Of a stretch of 64,000 nucleotides of DNA, positions 35,207 through 44,287 are shown in pieces. The translations under genes were made by a program, and so were the position numbers. Every line of letters begins with the position of its first letter. The stretch's first letter is position 1. Under the pieces are notes generated by a model. It searched no databases. It had not been told where the DNA came from and saw only the letters and a program-made list of their open reading frames with translations. Origin of the DNA: Vibrio injensis (GTDB lineage: Bacteria > Pseudomonadota > Gammaproteobacteria > Enterobacterales > Vibrionaceae); NCBI RefSeq assembly GCF_001895205.1, contig NZ_BDJF01000027.1, positions 124,001 to 188,000 on the forward strand, in the 5' to 3' direction.

Positions 35207-35848
35207 CTAAGAAGCGCAGAGATGCTCAAACGCTTGCTGTAAACTGGCGATCATCACTCGGCTTGACTCAATACCAGGGTCCAAATAACCGCAGCTTTGC
35301 TCGCCTAAGTAGGCCGCTCTACCGCGCTTAGCGGGCAGAGCAATCGAATCACGAGCCGCTTGCTGACAGGCCTCATTCAATACCGTGAGGCTTTGCGCCA
35401 TAGTGTATTGACTAGCCACGCAGCGCTGTAACGTTTCTGTCGCCACATACCAAATGTCGTATAAGGTTTTATCTTGGTACTGCACATAGCCGCGCGTTTT
35501 CACTCCCTGCTGGCCATTCAATAACGCTCGATAAAGATCATCGACACTGAGCGCGGTTTTACCTTCCACGCTGTGCGCCGCTCGCTGAAATAAGGTGTAG
35601 TACAAAGGCCCGCTGGCCCCGCCAACGCCGGAAAGAAACACAAAGCCCAAATTTTGCAATAAATTGGCAATACTCATGTCGGCTAAACTCGGCAATTTGC
35701 TGACCAATAACGTACAGCCACGCTGAATATTCACGCCGTGATCGGCATCGCCAATTTCGGCATCCAGCTGATTAAGATATTCACTGTGTTGGAGTAAATT
35801 TTGACTGAGTAACTGTAACCAGTGATAGACCATCGCTTGGCTGAGCAT
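35207..35848 (-). CDS. dhaL: PTS-type dihydroxyacetone kinase subunit DhaL
   Basis: A 213-residue ADP-binding subunit. In the E. coli PTS system, DhaL keeps a bound ADP that is rephosphorylated by DhaM and passes the phosphate to substrate on DhaK; dephospho-DhaL also activates DhaR. The Mg-binding aspartates are in LDAEIGDADHGVNIQRG (as IGDADHG in E. coli). FLSGVGGASGPLYYTLF contacts the nucleotide, and RAAYLGEQSCGYLDPGIES matches the C-terminal RASYLG..GVxDPGA block. It starts 3 nt after dhaK and forms a two-gene operon with it. No dhaM follows. The sequence clearly belongs to the ADP-binding type. Confidence 0.9.
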   Translation of the reverse strand: MLSQAMVYHWLQLLSQNLLQHSEYLNQLDAEIGDADHGVNIQRGCTLLVSKLPSLADMSIANLLQNLGFVFLSGVGGASGPLYYTLFQRAAHSVEGKTALSVDDLYRALLNGQQGVKTRGYVQYQDKTLYDIWYVATETLQRCVASQYTMAQSLTVLNEACQQAARDSIALPAKRGRAAYLGEQSCGYLDPGIESSRVMIASLQQAFEHLCAS

Positions 35849-35851
35849 GGT

Positions 35852-36844
35852 TTATTTCCCCCATTGCCAATAGGCGGTGTCTACCGGAGCTTGCCAACAA
35901 GATAAAGCCCGATCATCAAGGGTGAATAGGCTCACAGAGAAAGCATTCGGATGCGCCCCACGACAGACCGCTTGCGCAATGGTCTCGACAATGGTCATCT
36001 GGCTCTGGGTTAATTGTTGAGTGACCCATTGACAGAGATGGTCTAACTGCTGCTGATTTTGCCCACTTAAGCCATTGAGTAATAATAAATACTGCGGTTC
36101 TGCCACTGCAGCCGTAGTGATAAACTGCTGCTGCCAATCATGGGTTGCACTCGACCACTGGATTTGCAATCGAGCGCGCTGTGACGCGTTCGCTAGCTGC
36201 TGTTGCAGATGTTGCAACACTTCGGCAAACGTCCCCGAGGTTAACTGCATTATTCCTTGCTCATTGTGCAACCCCACCCCGACTTTGATCTGCTCAAGTA
36301 TTTGATCTGGCTCGGGAGCTTGAGCCCCGACAAACCCCACGCTAATAGTATGGCATTGTGCTGTCCATTGCCGCGCTTGCTCAGTCAACACGCTCAGTTG
36401 CTGTTGACTAGACAATCCCGAATCAGCCAATTGCAAACTGTAAGCACCTAACAGTTTTTGTAATATGACAATTCCCGCTAACCCTTTGCCACCCATCATG
36501 CAGTGCGCGGGTAAAGGAGCACAATCATCATCGACCAGACAAAAATCCACCTGATAGCCTTGCTCGCTTAGCCACTCGGTGGCGAGTTGAAAATTCAGCA
36601 CGTCACCTGTGTGATTTTTTACTAAAAACAAGATAGGAGTCGAGGATAGAAAATGCTCTTTAACGTGCTCCGTAATTTGCAGCGCTGATGGCGCGGTGAA
36701 ATGCTCACCGATACACGCAGCGGCCAACATACCTCGGCCAACAAATTCACTGTGCAAAGGTTCGTGGCCCTGCCCACCGCCGCTAATGACCGCGACTGGG
36801 GAAGGAGTATCATTCAAAAAGCGGGGATCAAACACATTATACAC
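35852..36844 (-). CDS. dhaK: PTS-type dihydroxyacetone kinase subunit DhaK, short N-terminus
   Basis: About 330 residues; it covers the whole DhaK core. Substrate residues match E. coli H56, D109 and H218: VISGGGQGHEPLH, KNHTGDVLNFQ, VGVGLHNEQG. The end, WQAPVDTAYWQWGK, is like the E. coli WGK tail. The N-terminus lacks about 27 residues of E. coli DhaK. No ATG is available in frame; GTG 36844 has GGAG 8 nt upstream and GTG 36853 is the alternative, and an in-frame TAA lies just before, so a frameshift that removed the first helices is possible. In E. coli, DhaK with substrate bound represses DhaR. Paired palindromes lie upstream. Confidence 0.85.
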   Translation of the reverse strand: MYNVFDPRFLNDTPSPVAVISGGGQGHEPLHSEFVGRGMLAAACIGEHFTAPSALQITEHVKEHFLSSTPILFLVKNHTGDVLNFQLATEWLSEQGYQVDFCLVDDDCAPLPAHCMMGGKGLAGIVILQKLLGAYSLQLADSGLSSQQQLSVLTEQARQWTAQCHTISVGFVGAQAPEPDQILEQIKVGVGLHNEQGIMQLTSGTFAEVLQHLQQQLANASQRARLQIQWSSATHDWQQQFITTAAVAEPQYLLLLNGLSGQNQQQLDHLCQWVTQQLTQSQMTIVETIAQAVCRGAHPNAFSVSLFTLDDRALSCWQAPVDTAYWQWGK

Positions 36845-36917
36845 AGACAGCACTCCAAAGCATTTTTAGTCAAAAACTCTACCATTAGCGCTAAATTAAG
36901 CAATTTATCAATCAAAA

Positions 36918-36965
36918 GTTTCATTATGAAACCACCAAAGCCCTTAAAGTGTTTCATAGTGAACC
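36918..36965. promoter_or_regulatory. Paired palindromic operators between dhaK and gldA
   Basis: GTTTCATTATGAAAC (36918-36932) is a perfect 15-bp palindrome. GTTTCATAGTGAACC (36951-36965) is an imperfect copy 33 bp away. The pair lies 65-120 nt before dhaK in the divergent region shared with gldA. A further half site, GTGAAAC, is at 37032-37038 on the gldA side. Confidence 0.65.
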
Positions 36966-37184
36966 AGTTGAGTTAAATTTGTGAACTGTGTCTTTTCTTG
37001 TTTAACGAGAGGCAGCGAAAAGCAATGAAATGTGAAACAGGGATTTGATTGGCGATCCGATTGGCAAAACTGATTGCCAAGCCAAGCCTAACCACTTACT
37101 ACTAGAGCCAACCGAGCTTGGCATCTCTTCTCACCGTCAGGCTCACTATAAAAATGATTCATACATAGAATAAGGATCAATAAC

Positions 37185-38276
37185 GTGGAAAAAATCTTAA
37201 TCTCGCCCAGTAAATACATTCAAGGTAAAGGCGCTATCCATCAAGTGGCTCGCCATGTCACGGGCTTTGGTCAACGGGCTTTCGCCATCACTGACCCTAT
37301 GGTACTCCCGCTGGTTGAAGACAGCCTAGCCACTCAGTTTGCTGGCCTCGACATGCATCTCACCTTATCGCCTTTTCACGGTCAATGTAGCCGTAATGAA
37401 ATTGAGCGCTTAGTTCAGGTCGCCAAAGAGGATCAAGCGCAAGCGCAAGTGATTATGGGCATCGGTGGCGGCAAGGCGCTTGATACCGCGAAAAGTGTCG
37501 CTTACTACTTGGGTTTGCCTGTGGTGATCATTCCTACCATCGCCTCAACTGATGCGCCAACCAGCTCACTGGCGGTGATCTACACCGAACAAGGTGAGTT
37601 CAGCGAATATCTATTCTTCCCTGCCAATCCGAATATGGTGTTGGTCGATAGCGAAATCGTTGCCAAAGCTCCGGTACGTTTATTGGTGGCAGGAATGGGT
37701 GATGCACTCGCCACTTACTTTGAAGCGCGGGCAACCATTGCCTCTGGTAAGGCGACCATGGCAGGAGGCCTCGCCACCAAAGCCGCTTTTGCGATTGCTC
37801 AAACCTGTTATCAAACGCTATTAGAAGATGGCTACAGCGCGATGATGGCTGGTAAACAAGGTCTGGTGACTCAAGCGATGGAAAACATTATCGAAGCTAA
37901 TACGTATTTAAGCGGAATCGGCTTTGAAAGCTGCGGACTGGCGGCAGCCCATGCGATTCATAACGGTTTAACGGTATTAGAAGAGTGTCACCACCTTTAT
38001 CATGGTGAAAAAGTCGCGTTCAGTACCCTAGTACAACTGGTATTAGAGAATGCCCCTAAAGAAGAGTTCGCCCAAGTGTTGGCTTTCTGCCGTCAAGTAG
38101 GCTTACCGACTAATTTACACGAAATGGGCGTCACCACTATCGATTTGCCACAAATCATGGCGGTGTCAGAAATGGCCTGCGCCGAAGGCGAGACCATTCA
38201 TAACATGCCATTTCCCGTGAGTGCCGACCAAGTGTATGCCGCGATCCTTACCACCCATGCCTTAACCACCGCCTAA
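37185..38276 (+). CDS. gldA: Glycerol dehydrogenase (NAD+)
   Basis: Oxidises glycerol to dihydroxyacetone, feeding the kinases next door. The 363 residues match the family length of about 365. NAD binding is seen in VIMGIGGGKALDTAKSVAYY and IIPTIASTDAPTSSLAVIY. Zinc ligands are the Asp in VAGMGDALATYFEA and the His residues in LAAAHAIHNGL and HHLYHGEKVAF. The start is GTG 37185 behind AAGGATCAATAAC. It diverges from dhaKL and is followed by a terminator and then dhaR in the same direction. Confidence 0.94.
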   Translation: MEKILISPSKYIQGKGAIHQVARHVTGFGQRAFAITDPMVLPLVEDSLATQFAGLDMHLTLSPFHGQCSRNEIERLVQVAKEDQAQAQVIMGIGGGKALDTAKSVAYYLGLPVVIIPTIASTDAPTSSLAVIYTEQGEFSEYLFFPANPNMVLVDSEIVAKAPVRLLVAGMGDALATYFEARATIASGKATMAGGLATKAAFAIAQTCYQTLLEDGYSAMMAGKQGLVTQAMENIIEANTYLSGIGFESCGLAAAHAIHNGLTVLEECHHLYHGEKVAFSTLVQLVLENAPKEEFAQVLAFCRQVGLPTNLHEMGVTTIDLPQIMAVSEMACAEGETIHNMPFPVSADQVYAAILTTHALTTA

Positions 38277-38287
38277 CGGTACTATTT

Positions 38288-38319
38288 ATCCCCCATCTTG
38301 CTTGGGGGATTCGTTTTTT
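38288..38319 (+). terminator. Terminator between gldA and dhaR
   Basis: ATCCCCC (38288-38294) pairs with GGGGGAT (38304-38310), loop ATCTTGCTT, followed by TCGTTTTTT. It separates gldA from dhaR. A TTG at 38302 that would extend the dhaR reading frame lies inside this hairpin and is therefore not a start. Confidence 0.85.
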
Positions 38320-38370
38320 GACGAGCTTCTTGTTACCATATCCTCAGCCTCCCTAGCCGCAGATGTATTT

Positions 38371-40260
38371 ATGGTTGCCGATACCTATAAACAATGGAAA
38401 ATTTTTGTCGATACTGGCTGGTTACCGGTTAAAGGCCAGCATGCTGAGCTCTATCAACAGTGGCAGCAAGCAAGCCAATGTTGCCAAGCTAAATCTTGGC
38501 AACCGCCAAGAACGCTACGAGGCTCAACGCTTAACGAGACTTTGCAATCACAGCAAAATTTACTCTGTTTTACCCAAAGAGTCTTAGATGCCATCACCGA
38601 AAAACTTCGCGACCCCAATTGGTTATTTTGCATAACCAATGCACAAGGGATTACCTTACACCTACAAGGGGCGGCAAGGCTTAGCCAAGCGCTGTCAAAT
38701 CTCGGCTTAAGCGTCGGATCCGATTGGACAGATAAACGGATCGGCAATCATGCTATCGAGCGCTGTTTAATCACGCATCAAGCGCAACTGTCAAACGGAG
38801 CCGAACATCTCAGTAAAGCGCTGCATCCTTGGTTTTTCTCGGCAGTACCCATTTTTGATCCCATGGGCGAGTTGCTAGCCAGCTTGACTCTGATCAGCGA
38901 AACCCAACAACATAGTATGATGATTGATGCATTAATCGAGAGTGCCGCCCGGGAGATTGAAACCCTACTCAGTTCAGAGCTGCGCCTGACCCAAGCCAAT
39001 ACCTTATTAACCCAGCGTGATGTACTATTGGAAGGAATAGAGCAAGGCGTGGTCACTTGGCAAGCGTCTGGCTATGTGCAGTACATTAATCACTGTGCTC
39101 GGCAATGGCTAGGTTTAGATGAAAGTCATATTGGCCTCCATATTGAGGCGTTATTTCATTTTCCGCCCGTGGTAGAGCAAGCGTTAGCCGACAGAACTAA
39201 ACTAGAAAAAGTCGAAGTCATGGTGGATTGTCAGCAACAATTGCTGAAAGTGATCCTCTCACTTAAGCCACTCAGCAGTGGTGAAGTGATGGCGCTGTTT
39301 CATCCCAGTGAACCACTCCCTCAACAGCATGAACGTCATCTTATTGGCGGCGACTATTGGCAGCCGAGCGAAAACTTGTGGTTATTGGAAGGCCACCCAT
39401 GTCAGCAACGCATTGAAAAAGCGGCCAAAGTCTCAGTGCCGGTACTACTGCAAGGTGAAGATGGCGTCGGTAAACTCTCGCTCGCGTTGGCTATTCATCA
39501 TAAAAGCCAGCAGCGCCTCGCACCACTGATGATTATTGATTGTGCAGCTTTACAAGCGGAACAATTAGCACAAGCACTACTCGGGGATGACCAGCAAAGC
39601 CAACCATCGAAATTTGAACTGGCTTACAATGGCACGCTGATTTTAGAACACATCGAATACCTGCCACCTCATTTACAAGCTAGCTTGTTGGCGATTTTAA
39701 AAACCGGATTTCTCACTCGCTTACACAGCCAGCAGGTGATTCCGGTTAATGTGCGGGTGATTAGCACCAGTAGTGCTGATTTAGATAAGTTAGTCGAATC
39801 AGGGGTATTTAGCCGTCAATTGTATTACGCGATGCAGGGCATTGAGATATGTATTCCACCGCAGCGCGAAGCTATTGATTATACCCGCACCTTAATTGCA
39901 CATATTGTTCAGCGAGCGAATTGCACGCTTACCGCAGAGGCTTTGCAAACACTACTGGATTATAGCTGGCCCGGCAATCGCAGTGAATTACTGAGTGTGA
40001 TGGATAAAGTGCTACTGAGCTCGACGCATCGTATTATCCGCCTTGGCGATCTGCCCGATAGAATACGCCGACGCACGGACCAAGCGCAGCCCATTCAACG
40101 CCTTGAGTTAATAGAAAAAAACGCCATTATTCATGCGTTAAAACATCATCAAGGTCACTTACAACAAACCGCCAAAGCTCTGGGGGTTGGCCGCACTACC
40201 TTGTGGCGTAAGATCCGCAAATACGAGATTGATGAAACCGCGATTGTTGAATCTTCTTAG
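38371..40260 (+). CDS. dhaR: DhaR-type transcriptional regulator of dihydroxyacetone metabolism
   Basis: A 629-residue protein from ATG 38371, the first ATG after the gldA terminator. Domain order matches E. coli DhaR: GAF-like sensor (about 60-190), PAS (about 215-300), an AAA+ domain from about 320, and a C-terminal FIS-type HTH (LQQTAKALGVGRTTLWRKIRKYEI). Walker A is GEDGVGKLSL. In place of the GAFTGA loop that contacts sigma-54 it has LLGDDQQSQPSKFELAYNG, as in E. coli DhaR, which works with sigma-70. E. coli DhaR is switched by binding DhaK or DhaL; both are encoded nearby. The block ILKTGFLTRLHSQQVIPVNV is almost the same as in E. coli. Confidence 0.9.
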   Translation: MVADTYKQWKIFVDTGWLPVKGQHAELYQQWQQASQCCQAKSWQPPRTLRGSTLNETLQSQQNLLCFTQRVLDAITEKLRDPNWLFCITNAQGITLHLQGAARLSQALSNLGLSVGSDWTDKRIGNHAIERCLITHQAQLSNGAEHLSKALHPWFFSAVPIFDPMGELLASLTLISETQQHSMMIDALIESAAREIETLLSSELRLTQANTLLTQRDVLLEGIEQGVVTWQASGYVQYINHCARQWLGLDESHIGLHIEALFHFPPVVEQALADRTKLEKVEVMVDCQQQLLKVILSLKPLSSGEVMALFHPSEPLPQQHERHLIGGDYWQPSENLWLLEGHPCQQRIEKAAKVSVPVLLQGEDGVGKLSLALAIHHKSQQRLAPLMIIDCAALQAEQLAQALLGDDQQSQPSKFELAYNGTLILEHIEYLPPHLQASLLAILKTGFLTRLHSQQVIPVNVRVISTSSADLDKLVESGVFSRQLYYAMQGIEICIPPQREAIDYTRTLIAHIVQRANCTLTAEALQTLLDYSWPGNRSELLSVMDKVLLSSTHRIIRLGDLPDRIRRRTDQAQPIQRLELIEKNAIIHALKHHQGHLQQTAKALGVGRTTLWRKIRKYEIDETAIVESS

Positions 40261-40387
40261 CTAACGATCAGATAGGTCTGATATCAATCGTCTTCAATCG
40301 ATATAAACTGGCACCAAATATGCTTAATAAAAATAATTCAGCGCTCACTCGTCATCATGCTGAATACTACCTTTAGAGGAAAGCATT

Positions 40388-40624
40388 ATGGGCCATATCT
40401 ATAAAATTGAATCTTACAGCGAAGAAGCGGTGCGAACACTGGCTCAATTCATTCAAGCCAAGGGCGGTAAATGCTGCATTGCTGGATTTGCTGTGATCAC
40501 TAATCACCCTTTCAAAGAAAGAGACGCCGGACGTTTACTGCCATTGATTGGCAAAGTCACCGATAATCTCACTGAATGGGATAAAACTCAGTTTGAAGTG
40601 CTGGATAATCAGATCGCTTGCTAA
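40388..40624 (+). CDS. Small hypothetical protein
   Basis: A 78-residue protein that I do not recognise. It reads MGHIYKIESYSEEAVRTLAQ, has a Cys pair in KGGKCCIAGFAVITNHPF, and ends QFEVLDNQIAC. Secondary structure looks alpha/beta; no signal peptide. AGAGGAAAGCATT gives a good ribosome binding site, which supports that the ORF is real. A 14-bp imperfect inverted repeat follows at 40662-40697. Confidence 0.65.
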   Translation: MGHIYKIESYSEEAVRTLAQFIQAKGGKCCIAGFAVITNHPFKERDAGRLLPLIGKVTDNLTEWDKTQFEVLDNQIAC

Positions 40625-40661
40625 CGGATTCATTGCCACCGAAAGCTACCGTATCGAGCCG

Positions 40662-40697
40662 ATGTGCTTTAACCAAACCGGAGTGGTTAACGCACAT
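40662..40697. terminator. Long inverted repeat after the small gene
   Basis: ATGTGCTTTAACCA (40662-40675) pairs with TGGTTAACGCACAT (40684-40697), 13 of 14 positions, 8-nt loop. No clear T-tract. It lies in a 299-nt gap that otherwise shows nothing recognised before the binding-protein gene. Confidence 0.45.
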
Positions 40698-40923
40698 TAG
40701 TTATATAACTTAACGCAAGCCACGACTTCTTAATCAACCAGGCGATATGCAACAGTTTCATCTTGCAACGCAGATTGCACTATCACCTCTCAAACCTACC
40801 TCTCGCACCTATGACTTCACTGTTTCATTTTTCATCTGAGCGATGGTTTGGATAACCTATAACGCACTATGCGTTGTTCAGAATTCACTATAATAACAAG
40901 ACTATTATTAATGAGCATGGATT

Positions 40924-41673
40924 ATGTCGAATAGAATATGGGTTCTACTGGTTTTATCCTTAACAAGCGCATCCACGTTTGCCAAACCCTCGATGACGAT
41001 TGTTTATTATGACTCTTTTCCGCCTTACTCTTTTCGAGATGAAAACGGTAACATGGCGGGGATTTTTATCGATATTGCCGATCAGGTTTTACAAGATAAA
41101 ATGGGTATTTCCGTACTTCACAGAGGCTATCCATGGGCCAGAGCGCAGAAAATGGTCCAAATGGGAGAAGCTGACGCTTTTATCACCGTCGCCACACAAG
41201 CGCGGCAGGAATACACTAATGTATCGAGTACACCTGTTATTGTTGGCCCCATGAACTTGTTTGTTAACCCAACTAACCGCAATCTTGATCAGATTGAGCA
41301 TATCCAAACAACGGAAGATCTAAGCCCTTTTTTAATTCTGGATTATCAAGGTAATAATTGGGGTAATCAGCATTTTCCTGAAGATAAATTTCGCCGGTTA
41401 TTAACCTCAAACTTATCCAATACCTTAACCATGTTGGCTCATGGTAGAGGAGATGTTATCGCCACGGACAAAATCGTAGCGGACTATTTAATGGCTCAGT
41501 TAAATCTGCAAGGATTGATTATCGAGCTGCCAATCATACTGACTGAAGTAGAATTTTCCTTATGTATTGGCAAGAGTTCACCTTTTAACAGCCTACTCCC
41601 TGAATTTAACCAGCAAATGGCACAATTCCGAGAGCAGGGTCATGTCGACACTGTACTTGCTAACTACAGGTAG
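40924..41673 (+). CDS. Periplasmic solute-binding protein, amino-acid type (SBP_bac_3)
   Basis: A 249-residue exported protein: signal peptide residues 1-20 (NRIWVLLVLSLTSASTFA), then the type-II binding-protein fold: YYDSFPPYSFRDENGNMAGIFIDIADQVL, GYPWARAQKMVQMGEADAFITVA, and C-terminal FREQGHVDTVLANY. No ABC permease or ATPase gene is next to it, so it may serve as a sensor input or work with a remote transporter; Vibrio carry many such orphan proteins. The expected ligand is a small polar molecule. A strong terminator follows. Confidence 0.82.
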   Translation: MSNRIWVLLVLSLTSASTFAKPSMTIVYYDSFPPYSFRDENGNMAGIFIDIADQVLQDKMGISVLHRGYPWARAQKMVQMGEADAFITVATQARQEYTNVSSTPVIVGPMNLFVNPTNRNLDQIEHIQTTEDLSPFLILDYQGNNWGNQHFPEDKFRRLLTSNLSNTLTMLAHGRGDVIATDKIVADYLMAQLNLQGLIIELPIILTEVEFSLCIGKSSPFNSLLPEFNQQMAQFREQGHVDTVLANYR

Positions 41674-41699
41674 AAGAATATATTTCAATCAACGCATTA

Positions 41700-41727
41700 A
41701 AAAAGGAGCTCCATCAGCTCCTTTTTA
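41700..41727 (+). terminator. Terminator after the binding-protein gene
   Basis: AAAAAGGAGCT (41700-41710) pairs fully with AGCTCCTTTTT (41716-41726), loop CCATC. A5 and T5 flanks make it usable from both strands, so it can also stop tdh transcripts coming from the right. Confidence 0.9.
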
Positions 41728-41757
41728 GTTAATACGGACAACGTTAGGCAAGAAAAT

Positions 41758-42792
41758 TTACGCTTGCCAATCAAGGATGACTTTGCCAGAAGCCCCGCTA
41801 CGCATGGCATCGAAACCCTGTTGGAAATCATCGACCTTGAAGTGGTGGGTGATAATTGGCGTTAAATCTAAGCCAGATTGAATCAGGCTCGCCATCTTGT
41901 ACCACGTTTCGAACATTTCGCGACCGTAAATGCCTTTGATGACTAAGCCTTTAAAAATCACTTGATTCCAATCAATCGCCATCGATGAAGGTGGAATGCC
42001 TAGCAGAGCGACGCGTCCGCCATGATTCATGGTTTGCAGCATCGAACTAAACGCACTTGGCACTCCAGACATTTCAAGGCCGACATCAAAGCCTTCTGTC
42101 ATGCCGAGTTCATTCATCACATCTTCAAGCTTTTGCTCCGCCACATTAACCGCTCGCGTTACGCCCATTTTGCGCGCTAAATCTAGGCGGTATTCATTCA
42201 CATCAGTGATTACCACGTGGCGCGCGCCAACATGTTTCGCCACCGCCGCCGCCATAATACCGATTGGACCTGCTCCAGTTATCAGCACATCTTCGCCCAC
42301 TAAATCAAACGATAAAGCCGTGTGCACCGCATTACCAAACGGGTCAAAGATAGACGCAAGATCATCAGAAATACCATCGGGGATCTTAAACGCGTTAAAC
42401 GCTGGGATCACTAAATACTCTGAGAATGAACCGGTGCGGTTCACCCCTACGCCAATGGTATTGCGGCAAAGGTGAGTACGACCGCCGCGGCAATTACGGC
42501 AGTGACCACAAGTAATATGCCCTTCACCTGAAACGCGATCCCCTATCTCAAAACCGCGAACTTCTTGACCAATACCAACCACTTCACCAACGTATTCATG
42601 GCCCACCACCATCGGCACAGGGATGGTTTTTTGTGACCATTCATCCCAGTTGTAAATATGCACATCGGTACCACAAATGGCGGTCTTTTTGATTTTAATC
42701 AGTAAGTCATTATGACCCAGCTCTGGCATATCGACTTCGGTCATCCAGATGCCTTGCTCTGGTTTTAACTTGGCTAATGCTTTGATTTTCAT
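41758..42792 (-). CDS. tdh: L-threonine 3-dehydrogenase
   Basis: Oxidises L-threonine to 2-amino-3-ketobutyrate with NAD+. The 344-residue zinc alcohol-dehydrogenase-family enzyme has the catalytic zinc Cys in [17 protein letters not shown], the H-E pair in [12 protein letters not shown], and the structural zinc cysteines in [15 protein letters not shown]. The Rossmann motif is [15 protein letters not shown]. It overlaps the end of kbl by 4 nt (ATGA), so translation is coupled. Kbl plus Tdh convert threonine to glycine and acetyl-CoA. Confidence 0.96.
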   Translation of the reverse strand: MKIKALAKLKPEQGIWMTEVDMPELGHNDLLIKIKKTAICGTDVHIYNWDEWSQKTIPVPMVVGHEYVGEVVGIGQEVRGFEIGDRVSGEGHITCGHCRNCRGGRTHLCRNTIGVGVNRTGSFSEYLVIPAFNAFKIPDGISDDLASIFDPFGNAVHTALSFDLVGEDVLITGAGPIGIMAAAVAKHVGARHVVITDVNEYRLDLARKMGVTRAVNVAEQKLEDVMNELGMTEGFDVGLEMSGVPSAFSSMLQTMNHGGRVALLGIPPSSMAIDWNQVIFKGLVIKGIYGREMFETWYKMASLIQSGLDLTPIITHHFKVDDFQQGFDAMRSGASGKVILDWQA

Positions 42793-43985
42793 TTGATAAG
42801 CCCCATCTCATGGCCGACTTGAATAAAGACATCAATCGCTCTATCGAGCTGCTCACGACTGTGAGCCGCTGACATTTGCGTGCGGATACGCGCCTGACCT
42901 TTTGGCACCACCGGGAAAGAAAAACCAATCACGTAAATGCCTTTGACTAATGCACGCTCAGCAAACTCAGCAGCCACTTTCGCATCACCAAGCATAATCG
43001 GGATGATCGCATGATCAGCGCCGCCCATGGTAAACCCCGCCGCTTCCATACGAGAGCGGAAATACGCCGCGTTACTCCACAGTTTATCGCGTAATTCACC
43101 ACTTTCAGCTAACAGATCCAAGACACGCAGAGAAGCGGCGACAATCGCTGGTGCCACGGAGTTTGAGAAGAGATAAGGACGTGAACGCTGACGTAACCAA
43201 TCAATCACTTCTTTCTTACCGGAAGTATAACCACCAGAAGCGCCGCCCATGGCTTTGCCTAGCGTTCCGGTAATAATATCAATTCTGTCGATAACGTTAT
43301 GATATTCATGCGTACCACGGCCATTTGCGCCCATAAAGCCCACCGCATGGGAATCATCCACCATCACCAAAGCATGGTATTTATCCGCTAAATCACAAAT
43401 CGCTGGCAAGTTCGCCACTACGCCGTCCATAGAGAAAACACCATCGGTGACAATCAGCTTATGCCGTGCGCCCGCTTGGTCAGCAGCAATCAGCTGCTGC
43501 TCCAACTCTTGCATGTTGTTATTGCTATAACGAAAACGCATCGCTTTACATAAACGAACGCCATCAATGATCGAAGCGTGATTAAGCGCATCAGAGATGA
43601 TGGCATCTTCTTTATCAAGTAGCGTTTCAAATAGCCCGGTATTCGCATCAAAGCACGAGGTATAAAGAATGGTGTCTTCTTTGCCAAGGAAAGCAGACAG
43701 CTTCTCTTCAAGCTGCTTATGGATATCTTGCGTACCACAGATAAAACGTACTGAAGCCATCCCGAAACCATGCGTCGCCATACCTTGTTGACCCGCTTCA
43801 ATCAAAGCCGGATGGTTCGCCAAACCAAGATAATTATTGGCACAAAAGTTAAGTACTTCTTGACTGGTTGAGATAGAAACCGCCGCTTGTTGCTGTGAGG
43901 TGATCACGCGTTCAGATTTATAGAGGCCTTCCGTTTTAACATCATCCAGCTGTTGGCGTATTTGTTGATAAAAATCACAAGACAT
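42789..43985 (-). CDS. kbl: 2-amino-3-ketobutyrate CoA ligase (glycine C-acetyltransferase)
   Basis: Cleaves 2-amino-3-ketobutyrate with CoA to glycine and acetyl-CoA. The 398-residue alpha-oxoamine synthase has the PLP lysine in [20 protein letters not shown], the cofactor-stacking His in [12 protein letters not shown], and [16 protein letters not shown] near the N-terminus. Upstream of tdh in an overlapping operon. AAGGAAAATGC-like sequence precedes the ATG at 43985. A well-preserved ERIC element lies 166 nt upstream, beyond the likely promoter. Confidence 0.96.
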   Translation of the reverse strand: MSCDFYQQIRQQLDDVKTEGLYKSERVITSQQQAAVSISTSQEVLNFCANNYLGLANHPALIEAGQQGMATHGFGMASVRFICGTQDIHKQLEEKLSAFLGKEDTILYTSCFDANTGLFETLLDKEDAIISDALNHASIIDGVRLCKAMRFRYSNNNMQELEQQLIAADQAGARHKLIVTDGVFSMDGVVANLPAICDLADKYHALVMVDDSHAVGFMGANGRGTHEYHNVIDRIDIITGTLGKAMGGASGGYTSGKKEVIDWLRQRSRPYLFSNSVAPAIVAASLRVLDLLAESGELRDKLWSNAAYFRSRMEAAGFTMGGADHAIIPIMLGDAKVAAEFAERALVKGIYVIGFSFPVVPKGQARIRTQMSAAHSREQLDRAIDVFIQVGHEMGLIK

Positions 43986-44150
43986 TGCATTTTCCTTATT
44001 GGTTGCCGTTATCTCCAGCAGATTAGATAGTTAGTGTAATAGAAGCCTATGGATGGGATTATCTCGCTTTGCGGAAAACCATTCATGAACTCAATTCACA
44101 AATAAGCATTATTAACTAATGAAGACAGTTAAAAGTAGTCAACCACAACA

Positions 44151-44278
44151 TATACCCAAACAACTTGGAGTTGCAGGTAGGCGGCAAGTGAGTGAGTCCC
44201 CATGAGCATAGATAGACTATGTGATTGGGGCGAACGAACGTAGCCAACACCCCTGCAGCTTCAAGTCGGAAGGGTATA
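44151..44278 (+). repeat. ERIC (IRU) element, best-preserved copy
   Basis: A 128-bp element with near-perfect ends: TATACCCAAACAACTTGGAG and CAGCTTCAAGTCGGAAGGGT followed by ATA; the last seven bases GGGTATA are the inverse of the first seven TATACCC. Core: GTGAGTGAGTCCCCATGAGC and GATTGGGGCGAACGAACGTA. It lies between kbl and the lipase gene, with no coding overlap. Confidence 0.93.
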
Positions 44279-44287
44279 AGCGATCCA

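Noticed and set aside
35852-36844. Idea that the PTS-type DhaK lost its covalent His and is a dead paralogue
   Set aside because: The segment first compared (VGAQAP) is not the catalytic site. Against E. coli DhaK, the equivalents of H56, D109 and H218 are all present (GHEPLH, HTGD, GLHNEQG).
36966-36990. CRP-like site TGTGAACTGTGTCTTT near gldA
   Set aside because: Only the left half fits TGTGA; the right half does not match TCACA.
38302-38370. TTG start that would extend the DhaR reading frame by 23 residues
   Set aside because: The TTG lies inside the loop and stem of the gldA terminator and has no ribosome binding site; ATG 38371 is the first sensible start.
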